The position numbers and the translations under genes are program-made. From contig NZ_FUFN01000010.1 of NCBI RefSeq assembly GCF_900162615.1, positions 1,804,149-1,868,148 of the forward strand: a stretch of DNA of 64,000 nucleotides. The letters run 5' to 3'. The notes below the pieces were generated by a model, which saw only the letters and a list, made by a program, of their open reading frames with translations, did no database searches and was not told the DNA's origin. Positions 27,359-35,915 of the stretch are shown one piece after another (the stretch's first letter is position 1; every line of letters begins with the position of its first letter). The stretch comes from Virgibacillus proomii. GTDB taxonomy: Bacteria; Bacillota; Bacilli; Bacillales; Amphibacillaceae.

Positions 27359-28408
27359 ATGAACCCAATTCGTGTCATTGTAATTGATGATTCAGCCTTT
27401 ATGCGAAAAGTAATTTCCGATTTATTAACAAGTGACCCTCGCATAGAAGTTATTGCAACAGCTAGAAATGGTCAAGATGGATTAGAAAAAATCAAGCAAC
27501 TGAATCCAGATGTAGTGACATTAGATATTCACATGCCAGTAATGGATGGAATAACAGCATTAAAAGAGCTGATGCAATCTCATCCTACTCCAGTTGTCAT
27601 GCTTTCAAGCGCTACGGAGGACGCATCGTTTAAAACCATCCAGGCTATTTCAAGTGGTGCAGTAGATTTTATTGCCAAGCCGTCGGGCGCTATTTCCATC
27701 GATATTGCTACGATGAAACAGGAAATTATTGACAAAGTTGTGACTGCTTCACAAGTTAGTCTGCCATTACAGCAAAAGGAGATTGTCAAGCAGCCATCAA
27801 CTTTAGTAAAGCAAACTAATCCCGCAGTTAAACATAAGCAAACGATTGTAGCTATTGGGACTTCTACCGGAGGACCACGTGCACTTGAACATATTATCCA
27901 GCGTTTACCAAAAAATCTAGCAGCATCTGTTTTAGTTGTACAACACATGCCAGCTGGTTTTACGAAGTCATTAGCCCAACGGCTTAATCAAAAAGCTGCT
28001 TTATTGGTAAAGGAAGCAGAGGATGGGGAGCTACTAGAAAACGGTGTTATCTATATCGCACCAGGTGGTTTTCACATGAAAGTGAAACAAGTTGGAACCT
28101 CTTTGTTTATTGATTTAACGACAGAAGCTGCTTTACGTGGACATCGGCCTTCTGTTGACATGCTATTTACTTCATTGGCTCAGGTAAAAGAAGTGAATAA
28201 GATTGCGGTTGTATTAACAGGTATGGGGAATGATGGAGCGAATGGCATTAAAGAACTAAAGAAAATGGATCAGCATACCTATGTTATCGCCGAATCAGAA
28301 GAAACTGCAATCGTTTATGGCATGCCAAAAGCTGCTGTTCGAACAAATTACGTGAATAAGCAAGCACCTTTAGGCGAAATGAGTAATTTAATAACAAATT
28401 TAGTATAA
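27359..28408 (+). CDS. cheB: Chemotaxis methylesterase CheB
   Basis: Two-domain response regulator that removes methyl groups (or deamidates Gln) on chemoreceptors when phosphorylated by CheA. 349 aa. Receiver domain 1-115 with Asp in VVTLDIHMPVMDG (near 57) and Lys in FIAKPSG. The esterase domain has the catalytic Ser in IGTSTGGPRALE, His in VVQHMPAGFT and Asp in GMGNDGANG. GAGAGGTAAAG precedes ATG 27359. Confidence 0.97.
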   Translation: MNPIRVIVIDDSAFMRKVISDLLTSDPRIEVIATARNGQDGLEKIKQLNPDVVTLDIHMPVMDGITALKELMQSHPTPVVMLSSATEDASFKTIQAISSGAVDFIAKPSGAISIDIATMKQEIIDKVVTASQVSLPLQQKEIVKQPSTLVKQTNPAVKHKQTIVAIGTSTGGPRALEHIIQRLPKNLAASVLVVQHMPAGFTKSLAQRLNQKAALLVKEAEDGELLENGVIYIAPGGFHMKVKQVGTSLFIDLTTEAALRGHRPSVDMLFTSLAQVKEVNKIAVVLTGMGNDGANGIKELKKMDQHTYVIAESEETAIVYGMPKAAVRTNYVNKQAPLGEMSNLITNLV

Positions 28409-28423
28409 ATGGAGGGATACGAA

Positions 28424-30451
28424 ATGGATACATCAGGCTATTTAAGTATTTTTATTGATGAGAGTAATGAGCATTTAGAAGTCTTGTATAATCAATTACT
28501 AGCCTTAGAAAAAAATCCGGACGAAAAAGCAATCATTGAAGAGATCTTTCGAGCGGCTCATACGCTAAAGGGAATGTCTGCAACAATGGGCTTTAATGAC
28601 TTAGCCAATCTTACACATAAATTAGAAAATGTGTTTGATGCGATTAAAGAAGGAAAAATTTCCGTAAATACGGAAATGATGGATGTACTATTTGCTTCCG
28701 TTGACCATTTAAATGAAATGGTTGAAGATATTGCACAAGGTGGAGATGGAAGCAGGGACGTTAGCGATGCTGTTGAACAATTAAAACAGCTTGAACAGGG
28801 GGAGTCTGTTCCATCAGCAAAAGAACAAACCAAACCAGCAACCGATTCAGCAGAACATCCACATAAAGTAAGTAATATAGATGAATTTGCTATTACTATT
28901 TTAAATGAATCAACAGAACGTGGATATTTTAATTATGAAATTACGGTAACGCTAAGAGAAGACTGTTTATTAAGAGGCGCTCGTGCTTTCATGATTTTTG
29001 AAGTATTAGAAAAGCTTGGAGAAATTATAAAGTCGGATCCGTCTGTCACAGAGATCGAGGAAGAACAATTTGACCGATCATTTTCTCTTTTATTTATTAC
29101 CAAGCATCCAGAGGACTTAGTAAAACAAAACATCGAAAAGGTTTCTGAGATTGAATCCGTGGAGATATATCCTTTTTCAACGAACCAGCTTGATAAAAGT
29201 GAAGCAGAAAGTGAAACGAAAAAAATACCAAAAGAAAATCAACAAACAAAGTCACCAAAGAAAAAACAACACAACCAAGCAAATTCACATAGTGTTGTTA
29301 ATAAAACTATCCGCGTAAATATCGATAGACTGGATGTATTAATGAATCTATTTGAAGAGTTAGTTGTCGATCGTGGCAGATTAGAGCAACTAGCTTCTGA
29401 TTTGGATAATAAAGATTTACAAGACACCGTAGAACATATGTCGCGGGTATCGAGTGACTTGCAATCTATTATTTTAACCATGCGAATGGTACCTATTGAA
29501 CAAGTGTTTAATCGTTTTCCAAGAATGATTCGTCAAGTAGCTCGTGATCTAAATAAAAAAGTAGAAGTAGAAATTATTGGTGCAGAAACAGAATTAGATC
29601 GTACGGTTATTGATGAAATTGGCGATCCACTAGTACATCTAATTCGTAACGCAATGGATCATGGGATCGAATCTCCAGAAGAACGTATGAACAAAGGAAA
29701 GCCAGAACAAGGAACATTAAAACTAGAGGCATATCATAGCGGAAATCATGTTTTTATAGAAATTAAAGATGATGGAGCGGGAATTAGCAGAGAGAAGGTT
29801 CTAAAAAAAGCAATTGCAAAAGGCATTCTTTCTGAGAGTCAGGCAGAAATTTTAACCGATCAGCAAGTATTTGATCTGATCATGTCCAGTGGCTTTTCTA
29901 CTGCAGATCAAGTCTCTGATTTATCTGGTAGAGGCGTTGGCTTAGATGTCGTTAAAAACACCATTGAATCTTTAGGTGGAAGAATTTCCATTGATTCAAA
30001 ACCAGATCAAGGTTCTATTTTCTCGATTCAATTGCCACTGACGCTTTCAATCATTTCCGTATTACTTATTGAGTTACAAAAAGAAAAGTATGCAATCCCA
30101 TTATCATCCATTATTGAAACTGCAATTGTGCATAAAGATGATATTATGCATGCACATCATACGAAAGTGATTGATTTTCGTGGTACGGTTGTTCCATTAG
30201 CATTTTTAAATGAAATTTTTGCTGTACCGATCAACGAGGAAGCGCCATCAAGCGACTATTTGTCCATTGTTATCGTGAAAAAGGGCAATAAATTAACCGG
30301 ATTAGTAGTTGATTCGTTTATTGGACAGCAAGAAGTTGTTTTAAAATCATTGGGAAGCTATTTAACAGAAACATTTGCTATTTCTGGAGCAACCATACTT
30401 GGCGACGGTGAAGTAGCATTAATTATTGATAGCAATGCACTCATTAAATAA
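28424..30451 (+). CDS. cheA: Chemotaxis histidine kinase CheA
   Basis: Receptor-coupled kinase that phosphorylates CheY and CheB. About 675 aa. HPt domain with phospho-His in FRAAHTLKGMSATMGF at residue 46 (the B. subtilis position), a CheY-binding P2-like domain, dimerisation helices (VNIDRLDVLMNLFEELVVDR), an ATPase domain with the N box LIRNAMDHGIESPEER and G boxes DDGAGIS and GRGVGLDVV, and a C-terminal CheW-like P5 domain. ATG 28424 follows GGAGGGA; ATG 28409 overlaps that site. Confidence 0.97.
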   Translation: MDTSGYLSIFIDESNEHLEVLYNQLLALEKNPDEKAIIEEIFRAAHTLKGMSATMGFNDLANLTHKLENVFDAIKEGKISVNTEMMDVLFASVDHLNEMVEDIAQGGDGSRDVSDAVEQLKQLEQGESVPSAKEQTKPATDSAEHPHKVSNIDEFAITILNESTERGYFNYEITVTLREDCLLRGARAFMIFEVLEKLGEIIKSDPSVTEIEEEQFDRSFSLLFITKHPEDLVKQNIEKVSEIESVEIYPFSTNQLDKSEAESETKKIPKENQQTKSPKKKQHNQANSHSVVNKTIRVNIDRLDVLMNLFEELVVDRGRLEQLASDLDNKDLQDTVEHMSRVSSDLQSIILTMRMVPIEQVFNRFPRMIRQVARDLNKKVEVEIIGAETELDRTVIDEIGDPLVHLIRNAMDHGIESPEERMNKGKPEQGTLKLEAYHSGNHVFIEIKDDGAGISREKVLKKAIAKGILSESQAEILTDQQVFDLIMSSGFSTADQVSDLSGRGVGLDVVKNTIESLGGRISIDSKPDQGSIFSIQLPLTLSIISVLLIELQKEKYAIPLSSIIETAIVHKDDIMHAHHTKVIDFRGTVVPLAFLNEIFAVPINEEAPSSDYLSIVIVKKGNKLTGLVVDSFIGQQEVVLKSLGSYLTETFAISGATILGDGEVALIIDSNALIK

Positions 30452-30475
30452 CTAATAATATTGGAGGAAAAAACG

Positions 30476-30946
30476 ATGGAAAATAACGCAACGACTAGCA
30501 GAAAAGTAATCGTATTTCAGCTTGGAGATGAGGAATACGCAGTATCCGTACAGCAAGTAGGATCAATTGAAAGAATGATTCCAATTACTAGAGTTCCGCA
30601 GACGGCAGATTTTGTTAAAGGAGTAATTAATTTAAGAGGAGTAGTAACTCCGGTTATTGATTTGCGTCTCCGTTTTGGTATGGAGAAAACGGCTTACAAT
30701 GATTCTACCCGCATCATTATCGTCTTTGTAGATGAGATGGAGGTAGGGCTGATCGTAGATGCTGCGAATGATGTGATTGACATTCCTGAATCAGAAATTG
30801 AACCTACTCCAGAGGTTATTGGTACTGTTGAGGCAAAATACATTGATGGTGTAGCGAAGTTGGATAATCGCTTATTGATTTTACTAAATATGCAAAAGGT
30901 TTTAACCGAAGAAGAAATTCAAGAGTTAAAATCGGTAGAAGGATAA
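30476..30946 (+). CDS. cheW: Chemotaxis coupling protein CheW
   Basis: Adaptor joining CheA to chemoreceptors. About 156 aa, one CheW domain. VIVFQLGDEEYAVSVQQVGS, then TRVPQTADFVKGVINLRGVV and PVIDLRLRFGM are the family motifs. ATG 30476 follows TTGGAGGAAAA at good distance. Seven bases separate it from cheC. Confidence 0.96.
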   Translation: MENNATTSRKVIVFQLGDEEYAVSVQQVGSIERMIPITRVPQTADFVKGVINLRGVVTPVIDLRLRFGMEKTAYNDSTRIIIVFVDEMEVGLIVDAANDVIDIPESEIEPTPEVIGTVEAKYIDGVAKLDNRLLILLNMQKVLTEEEIQELKSVEG

Positions 30947-30952
30947 ATATGT

Positions 30953-31585
30953 ATGGATGTTACAAAATTAACGCAAATGCAAAAAGATGTGTTGCGTGAG
31001 ATTGGTAATATTGGAGCTGGAAATGCGGCGACTTCCATGTCAAAACTATTAAATAGAAAAGTAGAAATGGAAGTGCCTGCTGTTAAAATCGTAAGTTATG
31101 ATGAAATGATGGAGCTAATAGGGGGACCGGAAGCAATCATCGTTGCTTTGTTATTTCAAATAAAAGGAGATGCACCAGGAACAGTTTACTTCATTTTATC
31201 CATAGAGGAAGCGAATGCTCTAATCAAGGAGATAACGCAAAATAGTGAACTTAAACTTACAAATACGGCAGATAATGAACTGGCGGCATCTGTGTTGCAA
31301 GAGGCTGGAAATATTTTGACGGGTGCTTATCTATCTGCATTGGCGGATTTTACGAATATGAACCTGCAGCCTTCTATACCTTATTTAAGTGTTGACATGG
31401 CAGCGGCTATTTTAACAGTAGGATTACTAGAAATATCCCAGGTTACAGATTACGCCTTAATTATCGATACGAAGATTCATCCTTCTTATCTAACAAATAA
31501 AATTAAAGGTAATTTTTTATTTATCCCTAATCCGGATTCGTTTACTAAAATATTTCAAGCGTTAGGAATTAATGATCATGACTAA
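30953..31585 (+). CDS. cheC: CheY-P phosphatase CheC
   Basis: Adaptation phosphatase that works with CheD. 210 aa. Two D/S-x3-E-x2-N type phosphatase motifs are visible: VLREIGNIGAGNAATSMSKL near the N-terminus and ASVLQEAGNILTGAYLSAL near 118-135. The C-terminal end overlaps the cheD start (31572-31585), reflecting the CheC-CheD complex. Confidence 0.95.
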   Translation: MDVTKLTQMQKDVLREIGNIGAGNAATSMSKLLNRKVEMEVPAVKIVSYDEMMELIGGPEAIIVALLFQIKGDAPGTVYFILSIEEANALIKEITQNSELKLTNTADNELAASVLQEAGNILTGAYLSALADFTNMNLQPSIPYLSVDMAAAILTVGLLEISQVTDYALIIDTKIHPSYLTNKIKGNFLFIPNPDSFTKIFQALGINDHD

Positions 31586-32078
31586 AACAACATCATCGAT
31601 TATTAGGGTGGGTATTGCTGATTTAAATATAGTTAAGGCTCCGCAAAAAATACGCACAGCAGGATTAGGATCATGTGTAGGTGTTGTTATTTATGATGAA
31701 CGTAAACAAATTGCAGGACTTTCTCATGTACTTTTGCCAAATTCAAAACTAGCAAGACAGCCAGATTTTAATATGTATAAGTACGCAGATACAGCTATTC
31801 CTTATTTAGTAGACCGTCTTTTTAAAGCAGGCGCGAGAAAAGGTATGCTCAAAGCAAAAGTGGCAGGTGGAGCACAGATGTTTCAGTTCTCCAATGGTTC
31901 AGATATCATGCGAATTGGACCGCGTAATGTCGAAGCTGTTTTAGAGCAGCTTAAACAGCTATCGATTCCCATTATTGCTTCTGACGTAGGAGGAAATGCT
32001 GGACGAACAATTGAATTTGATCCAGAAACAAGTCAATTGAAAATCAGGACGGTAAATAAGGGTGATACCTTCATATAA
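31572..32078 (+). CDS. cheD: Chemoreceptor glutamine deamidase CheD
   Basis: Deamidates Gln residues of chemoreceptors and stimulates CheC. 166-168 aa. Catalytic Cys in RTAGLGSCVGVVIYDE, His in AGLSHVLLPNS and Thr/Gly segment VAGGAQMFQFSNGSDIMRIG match the family. The start is either ATG 31572 or ATG 31578, both inside cheC; TAGGAATT is a weak ribosome site, so translation is probably coupled. Confidence 0.95.
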   Translation: MIMTKTTSSIIRVGIADLNIVKAPQKIRTAGLGSCVGVVIYDERKQIAGLSHVLLPNSKLARQPDFNMYKYADTAIPYLVDRLFKAGARKGMLKAKVAGGAQMFQFSNGSDIMRIGPRNVEAVLEQLKQLSIPIIASDVGGNAGRTIEFDPETSQLKIRTVNKGDTFI

Positions 32079-32113
32079 AAGGATTAGCTTATTGTAATAA
32101 GGGGTGAACAAAG

Positions 32114-32893
32114 ATGAAAGTGAATCCATCTCCACATGAACAAGAGCTGTGGGATAGTTGGTTAAACAACAATGATATGGATGCTGCAAATGAGTTAATT
32201 GAAAAGTATATGTATCTAGTCAGTTTTCATGTGGAGAGAATCGCAAGCCACTTACCAAATAGCGTGATGAAAAGTGATGTGAAAAGCTTTGCGTTAATGG
32301 GACTTTATGATGCATTAAAAAAATTTGATCCAACGAGAGACTTTAAGTTTGACACATACGCTTCTTTTCGTATCAAAGGCGCAATTATTGATGGTTTACG
32401 CAGAGAGGATTGGCTACCTCGCTCCTTACGAGAAAAAACAAAAAAAGTTGAAAAAATAGCTCATCAGCTTGAACAACAAAATCAACAAATACCGAGTGCC
32501 GCTGAAATTGCCAGGCATGCAGGTATGACGGTTAAAGAGGTGGAGAGTGCGATGTGTGATTCTCTTTTTGCAAATGTATTATCGATAGAAGAAAAACCTA
32601 GTGATCCGAAAATGAAATTAAAAGAAGGAATAGGTTATTCGATACCAGATGAGAAATCGCTTGCTCCAGAAGAACAAATATTAAATAATGAATTGAAAGA
32701 AGAATTAATAGAAGGAATAAAAAAGTTGAATAAAAATGAGCAGCTCGTAATAAGTCTTTTCTATCACGATGAATTAACATTAACAGAAATTGGGGAGGTT
32801 CTAGGATTAACTACATCACGAATATCACAAATTCATAAAAAATCCATTTTAAAACTTCGTCATTCCTTGAATAAAATTCAAGTTCTTTCCTAA
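32114..32893 (+). CDS. sigD: RNA polymerase sigma factor SigD (FliA type)
   Basis: Sigma-28 factor for late flagellar, chemotaxis and autolysin genes. 259 aa. Region 2 (MKSDVKSFALMGLYDALKKF, then DFKFDTYASFRIKGAIIDGL), region 3 (REKTKKVEKIAHQLEQQNQQ) and region 4 (LTEIGEVLGLTTSRISQIHK) are all present. AAGGGGTGAAC precedes ATG 32114. In B. subtilis it lies near the operon's end, where transcript level sets motile or chained fate. Confidence 0.97.
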   Translation: MKVNPSPHEQELWDSWLNNNDMDAANELIEKYMYLVSFHVERIASHLPNSVMKSDVKSFALMGLYDALKKFDPTRDFKFDTYASFRIKGAIIDGLRREDWLPRSLREKTKKVEKIAHQLEQQNQQIPSAAEIARHAGMTVKEVESAMCDSLFANVLSIEEKPSDPKMKLKEGIGYSIPDEKSLAPEEQILNNELKEELIEGIKKLNKNEQLVISLFYHDELTLTEIGEVLGLTTSRISQIHKKSILKLRHSLNKIQVLS

Positions 32894-32969
32894 TATTTGT
32901 GATTCTGCAATGGTTTCTCATTTTCTAGTTAGGTGATATTAGCTAGAATAGAAGGGCGGAACATATGTT

Positions 32970-34352
32970 ATGGGTCAATTACAATTAGAAGAAGTGTTAA
33001 CCGTTACGGTTGCAAAAGATAAAATGCTCGCGCAAATTGATGTAAAAGAAGGTCAAGATCTTTCAAATGTGGAATTAACAGATGAATCGCTTCGTCAGCT
33101 ACTAGCCCAACATCATATCAAATATGGAATTATGGATGAAGCAATAACGCACTTTATTCAACGTCCAACTATGGATGTGTTTCCATTAACTATTGCACGG
33201 GGGAAGCAGCCGGAGCATGGTAAGGATGGAAAAGTCGAGTATGTTTCAGATTTCTCCACAGAGATAAATCGTGATCAACAATGGAATTTTCGCGATGTCA
33301 TGCGAATTCCTTCCGTTAAAAAAGGAGAGAAAATAGCTACGGTTAAGCCCCCAACAAAAGGGACACCGGGTTACATGGTAAATGGTAAGATGATTGCAGC
33401 TCGTCCAGGTCGTCCCGCTTTAATAAAAGCGGGTAAGAATGTGGTTTTTAAAGAAGAAAATCAAACTTTTTACGCCGTATCAGAAGGGCAATTAAGCATT
33501 AGAGGGAAGTTAATCCAAATACAACCTGTTTTTGAAATTCATGAAACACTTTCTATGAAAAAAGGAAACTTAGATTTTGTAGGAACTATTATTATCCGCG
33601 GAGATGTTCCTGCAGGTTATAGTGTAAAAGCAGGTGGAGACATCAAAATATTTGGGATGGTGGAGGCTGCAACCATATCTGCTGGTGGTTCCGTTCATGT
33701 ATCAGAAGGTTTAGCTGGACAGGGAAAGGGAACAATTGAAGCTGGGGAGTCTATTCAAATTGGCTATATCAATCAAGGTAATGTAATTGCAGAAAAAGAT
33801 TTATATGTAGAGAATTCCATCATTCATAGTATTTGTACGATAAAGGGGCATGTTTTTTGCCAAAAAGGAAGTATAATTGGTGGTACGCTATCTGTGGGAA
33901 AAATGGCAGAAGCAAAAGATGTGGGAAATCGACTAAGTACGAAAACGGAAATTATTTTTGGACTGAATCAATTAGTGGAGCAACAAAAAAACAAGTTGCT
34001 TACTAAAAAGCAGGACTTGGAAGCGATATTGGCGAAATTAACTTTATTAGGCGAGAAGCTGAAGGCAAATAAAAAAACAGATGATCCTAAATTAAGAATT
34101 ACAGCGCTTCGCCAAAAACATTCATGGAGTAAGACAAAGGCTGAATTGGAAGAGGTCGAACAAGCTGTGAATGAGCTTAATTCCTATTTAGGAAGTGAAC
34201 AGGAAGCGGAACTTATTGTTAGAAATTATTTGTATTCAAATGTTACGGTTGCCTTTGGTAAATATCGCCGGGTGATTAAAGCAGATCATCATTATGTTAA
34301 AATGCATTTAGTTGACAACGAAATTGTCATACATCCTTTGTCCCGCATGTAA
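32970..34352 (+). CDS. FapA/DUF342 family protein
   Basis: 460 aa. Contains the DUF342 beta-solenoid core: VFPLTIARGKQPEHGKDGKV, then KPPTKGTPGYMVNGKMI and the repeated turns VKAGGDIKIFGMVEAATISA / SAGGSVHVSEGLAGQGKGTI, followed by a C-terminal coiled coil (about 330-420). The family often sits in flagellar loci of Firmicutes next to sigD; proposed roles range from polymer binding to regulation, and I cannot choose. The last codons and stop (TCCCGCATGTAA) belong to a family A repeat, so the native C-terminus may have been altered. Confidence 0.85.
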   Translation: MGQLQLEEVLTVTVAKDKMLAQIDVKEGQDLSNVELTDESLRQLLAQHHIKYGIMDEAITHFIQRPTMDVFPLTIARGKQPEHGKDGKVEYVSDFSTEINRDQQWNFRDVMRIPSVKKGEKIATVKPPTKGTPGYMVNGKMIAARPGRPALIKAGKNVVFKEENQTFYAVSEGQLSIRGKLIQIQPVFEIHETLSMKKGNLDFVGTIIIRGDVPAGYSVKAGGDIKIFGMVEAATISAGGSVHVSEGLAGQGKGTIEAGESIQIGYINQGNVIAEKDLYVENSIIHSICTIKGHVFCQKGSIIGGTLSVGKMAEAKDVGNRLSTKTEIIFGLNQLVEQQKNKLLTKKQDLEAILAKLTLLGEKLKANKKTDDPKLRITALRQKHSWSKTKAELEEVEQAVNELNSYLGSEQEAELIVRNYLYSNVTVAFGKYRRVIKADHHYVKMHLVDNEIVIHPLSRM

Positions 34353-34516
34353 GGATCGGTATTTCTCTTATCTCAAATGTCCTTTATGACCCCCTGACGA
34401 CATGGTGAGAGAAACATCTCTTAAATGCCCGATTTGTTTAAAGACCTTTAGGTGTCATACCCTTGCGGTACTAACATTCAAGGAGAAAAGCATTCCTTGA
34501 CTGAAGTTCACTTTAT
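34337..34516 (+). repeat. Intergenic repeat family A, copy 1
   Basis: About 180 bp bounded by TTTGT and TTTAT. It starts TCCCGCATGTAAGG, contains TAAATGCCCGATTTGTT and CCTTGCGGTACTAACATTCA, and ends TTCACTTTAT. The inner hairpin arm differs from other copies. It overlaps the last four codons of the fapA gene and separates it from the next gene. Confidence 0.8.
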
Positions 34517-34539
34517 TTGATTGTAAAGGAAGTGATCTA

Positions 34540-34845
34540 GTGGGGTGGAAATCGGTTGAAATGCAGGTAGCTCTTCCACGTTCTCAGGACGCCGGAAAGC
34601 TTCAGCAGCAATTGTTAAGACAAGGCCAAGATTTTCAAGCTTCCCTTACTCAACATCAGCTGCTTCAGGAAGAATTAAAGCGCAAGCAAGTAGCGGAAAC
34701 CGAACAATTATATCGATCTAAATGGGAGGGGGAAGCTGATAAAAACACCTCTGAGAAGTTTCCTAATAAGCGAAAAGACAATAAGAAAAAATTACAAAAA
34801 TATCAACATCCGTATTTAGGAAAACAGATTGATTTTAACGGGTAG
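34540..34845 (+). CDS. Hypothetical 101-aa protein of the fla/che 3' end
   Basis: GTG 34540 follows AAGGAAGTGA. The sequence is basic and Gln-rich with a predicted helical/coiled centre (KLQQQLLRQGQDFQASLTQH, then QLLQEELKRKQVAETEQLYR) and ends HPYLGKQIDFNG, a C-terminal motif reminiscent of other small proteins in bacillary flagellar operons. No signal peptide or membrane helix. It overlaps the run-in to the swrB-like gene. The intact frame, ribosome site and position support a real gene; function is unknown. Confidence 0.7.
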   Translation: MGWKSVEMQVALPRSQDAGKLQQQLLRQGQDFQASLTQHQLLQEELKRKQVAETEQLYRSKWEGEADKNTSEKFPNKRKDNKKKLQKYQHPYLGKQIDFNG

Positions 34846-34858
34846 AGAGGGATTTTTC

Positions 34859-35281
34859 ATGACATCTTTTTTACTGTTGATTAGTTTTTTATTGCATATC
34901 ATTTCATTTTCGGCTATTTATCAGCTTAAACAAGTAAAACAACACCACCAATCGAACACAACTGATTCTAATATTGGAGCGTTATTTGAATCATATTTAG
35001 CGGAATTTAAAGAGGAAAATAACCGCCTGCAACAGGCGCTTAAACAAACGAACCATGCGCAATTAGAGCCCGATAGCGAAGGAAACATGGAAGAGATCGC
35101 AAGCACCATAGTGGAAAATGTCCCAATGGTTGATGACAGCAAAGAGGACAAAGTAGTTACATCACTAAAAGCAAACATACTACAGCTTTATAGTAAAGGA
35201 CTCTCTCCAGGGGAGATCGCCAAGCAGTTAAATTGCGGTAAAACAGAAGCGGAACTAATTATTAAGTTACATCAACAATAA
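34859..35281 (+). CDS. swrB: SwrB-like motility protein (DUF6115 type)
   Basis: About 140 aa from ATG 34859 behind AGAGAGGGA. An N-terminal membrane helix (about 3-25, TSFLLLISFLLHIISFSAIY), a charged linker, and a C-terminal helix-turn-helix-like segment ILQLYSKGLSPGEIAKQLNC GKTEAELII match the layout of SwrB, which in B. subtilis sits between sigD and rpsB and activates export-gate assembly. Identity outside the C-terminus is weak; the symbol is given mainly by synteny. Confidence 0.75.
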   Translation: MTSFLLLISFLLHIISFSAIYQLKQVKQHHQSNTTDSNIGALFESYLAEFKEENNRLQQALKQTNHAQLEPDSEGNMEEIASTIVENVPMVDDSKEDKVVTSLKANILQLYSKGLSPGEIAKQLNCGKTEAELIIKLHQQ

Positions 35282-35351
35282 ATGTTATATGTTAGAAAAA
35301 CTTGGTTTGTCGCCAAGTCTTGATGACGAAAGCTATCGTTTTTCTTATATG

Positions 35352-35511
35352 ATAAAGTGAAACTTCATTCAGTAGGAATTTGCTTCCCTCTCCTACTGAA
35401 TATAAGTTGAACTAATTGGGCATTTAGGTGCCGTTTCTTCCACTTTTGACCCCTTGTATCAACTCAAGCTCTTGAAGCAGGAGTCTTACGGCACCTTACA
35501 TGCGGGATAAA
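35352..35511 (-). repeat. Intergenic repeat family A, copy 2
   Basis: 160 bp from ATAAA to ATAAA, orientation opposite to copy 1. It contains the hairpin TTCAGTAGGA / TCCTACTGAA, the long outer arms GGTGCCGT / ACGGCACC, and ends TTACATGCGGG. Its right ATAAA is shared with copy 3, giving a tandem pair. Confidence 0.85.
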
Positions 35512-35658
35512 GTGAAACTTCATTCCGTGGAATGCTTTTTACACGGAATGTTAGTTAAACCAATCGGGCATTTAGGTGCCGTTTTCTACCACTTGACCCT
35601 TTTGTATCAATTCAGGACTTGAAGTGGGAAACTTACGGCACCTTACATGCGGGACAAA
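35507..35658 (-). repeat. Intergenic repeat family A, copy 3
   Basis: 152 bp from ATAAA to ACAAA, head-to-tail with copy 2. It keeps GTGAAACTTCATTC, a hairpin with changed but compensatory arms (ATTCCGTG / CACGGAAT), GGTGCCGT / ACGGCACC and ACATGCGGG. The compensating change in the hairpin arms suggests that pairing, not sequence, is conserved. Confidence 0.85.
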
Positions 35659-35731
35659 GCCTAAAGTTTTATACTTTTCTATAATGTAAAAAGAATTTTT
35701 TTTGATAAAACTGTATATTATATAATTATAC

Positions 35732-35760
35732 TTGATTCCTTCTATTTGTTATGATATATT
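35732..35760 (+). promoter_or_regulatory. SigA-type promoter of rpsB-tsf
   Basis: TTGATT (35732-35737), 17-base spacer, TATATT (35755-35760), about 155 bases before rpsB. The long untranslated leader between it and rpsB fits autoregulated ribosomal-protein genes. Confidence 0.6.
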
Positions 35761-35915
35761 ATCTTGTGGTGTGAATACAATATTTTTCGCATGAGAGCGT
35801 TAGTTTGTAAATTACACACGCTTAGGGATTTGTAAATGTGGTGCCGTAATTAAGTTATGGTCTTTTTACAAAGAGGATCTAAGCGGAGGATAAAAACCAT
35901 TAGGAGGAATTTTTA
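35761..35915 (+). promoter_or_regulatory. rpsB 5' leader, possible S2 regulatory region
   Basis: A 155-base transcribed leader. It contains TTGTAAATTACACACGC and TTGTAAATGTGGTGCCG segments and ends with the ribosome site TTAGGAGGAA. Autoregulation by S2 is an inference from leader length; I see no hairpin strong enough to call a terminator. Confidence 0.35.

Noticed and set aside
35352..35658. Two similar repeats in tandem, considered as a CRISPR array
   Set aside because: Repeat units are about 150-160 bp with internal hairpins, no short direct repeat with unique spacers, and no cas genes; other copies are dispersed.
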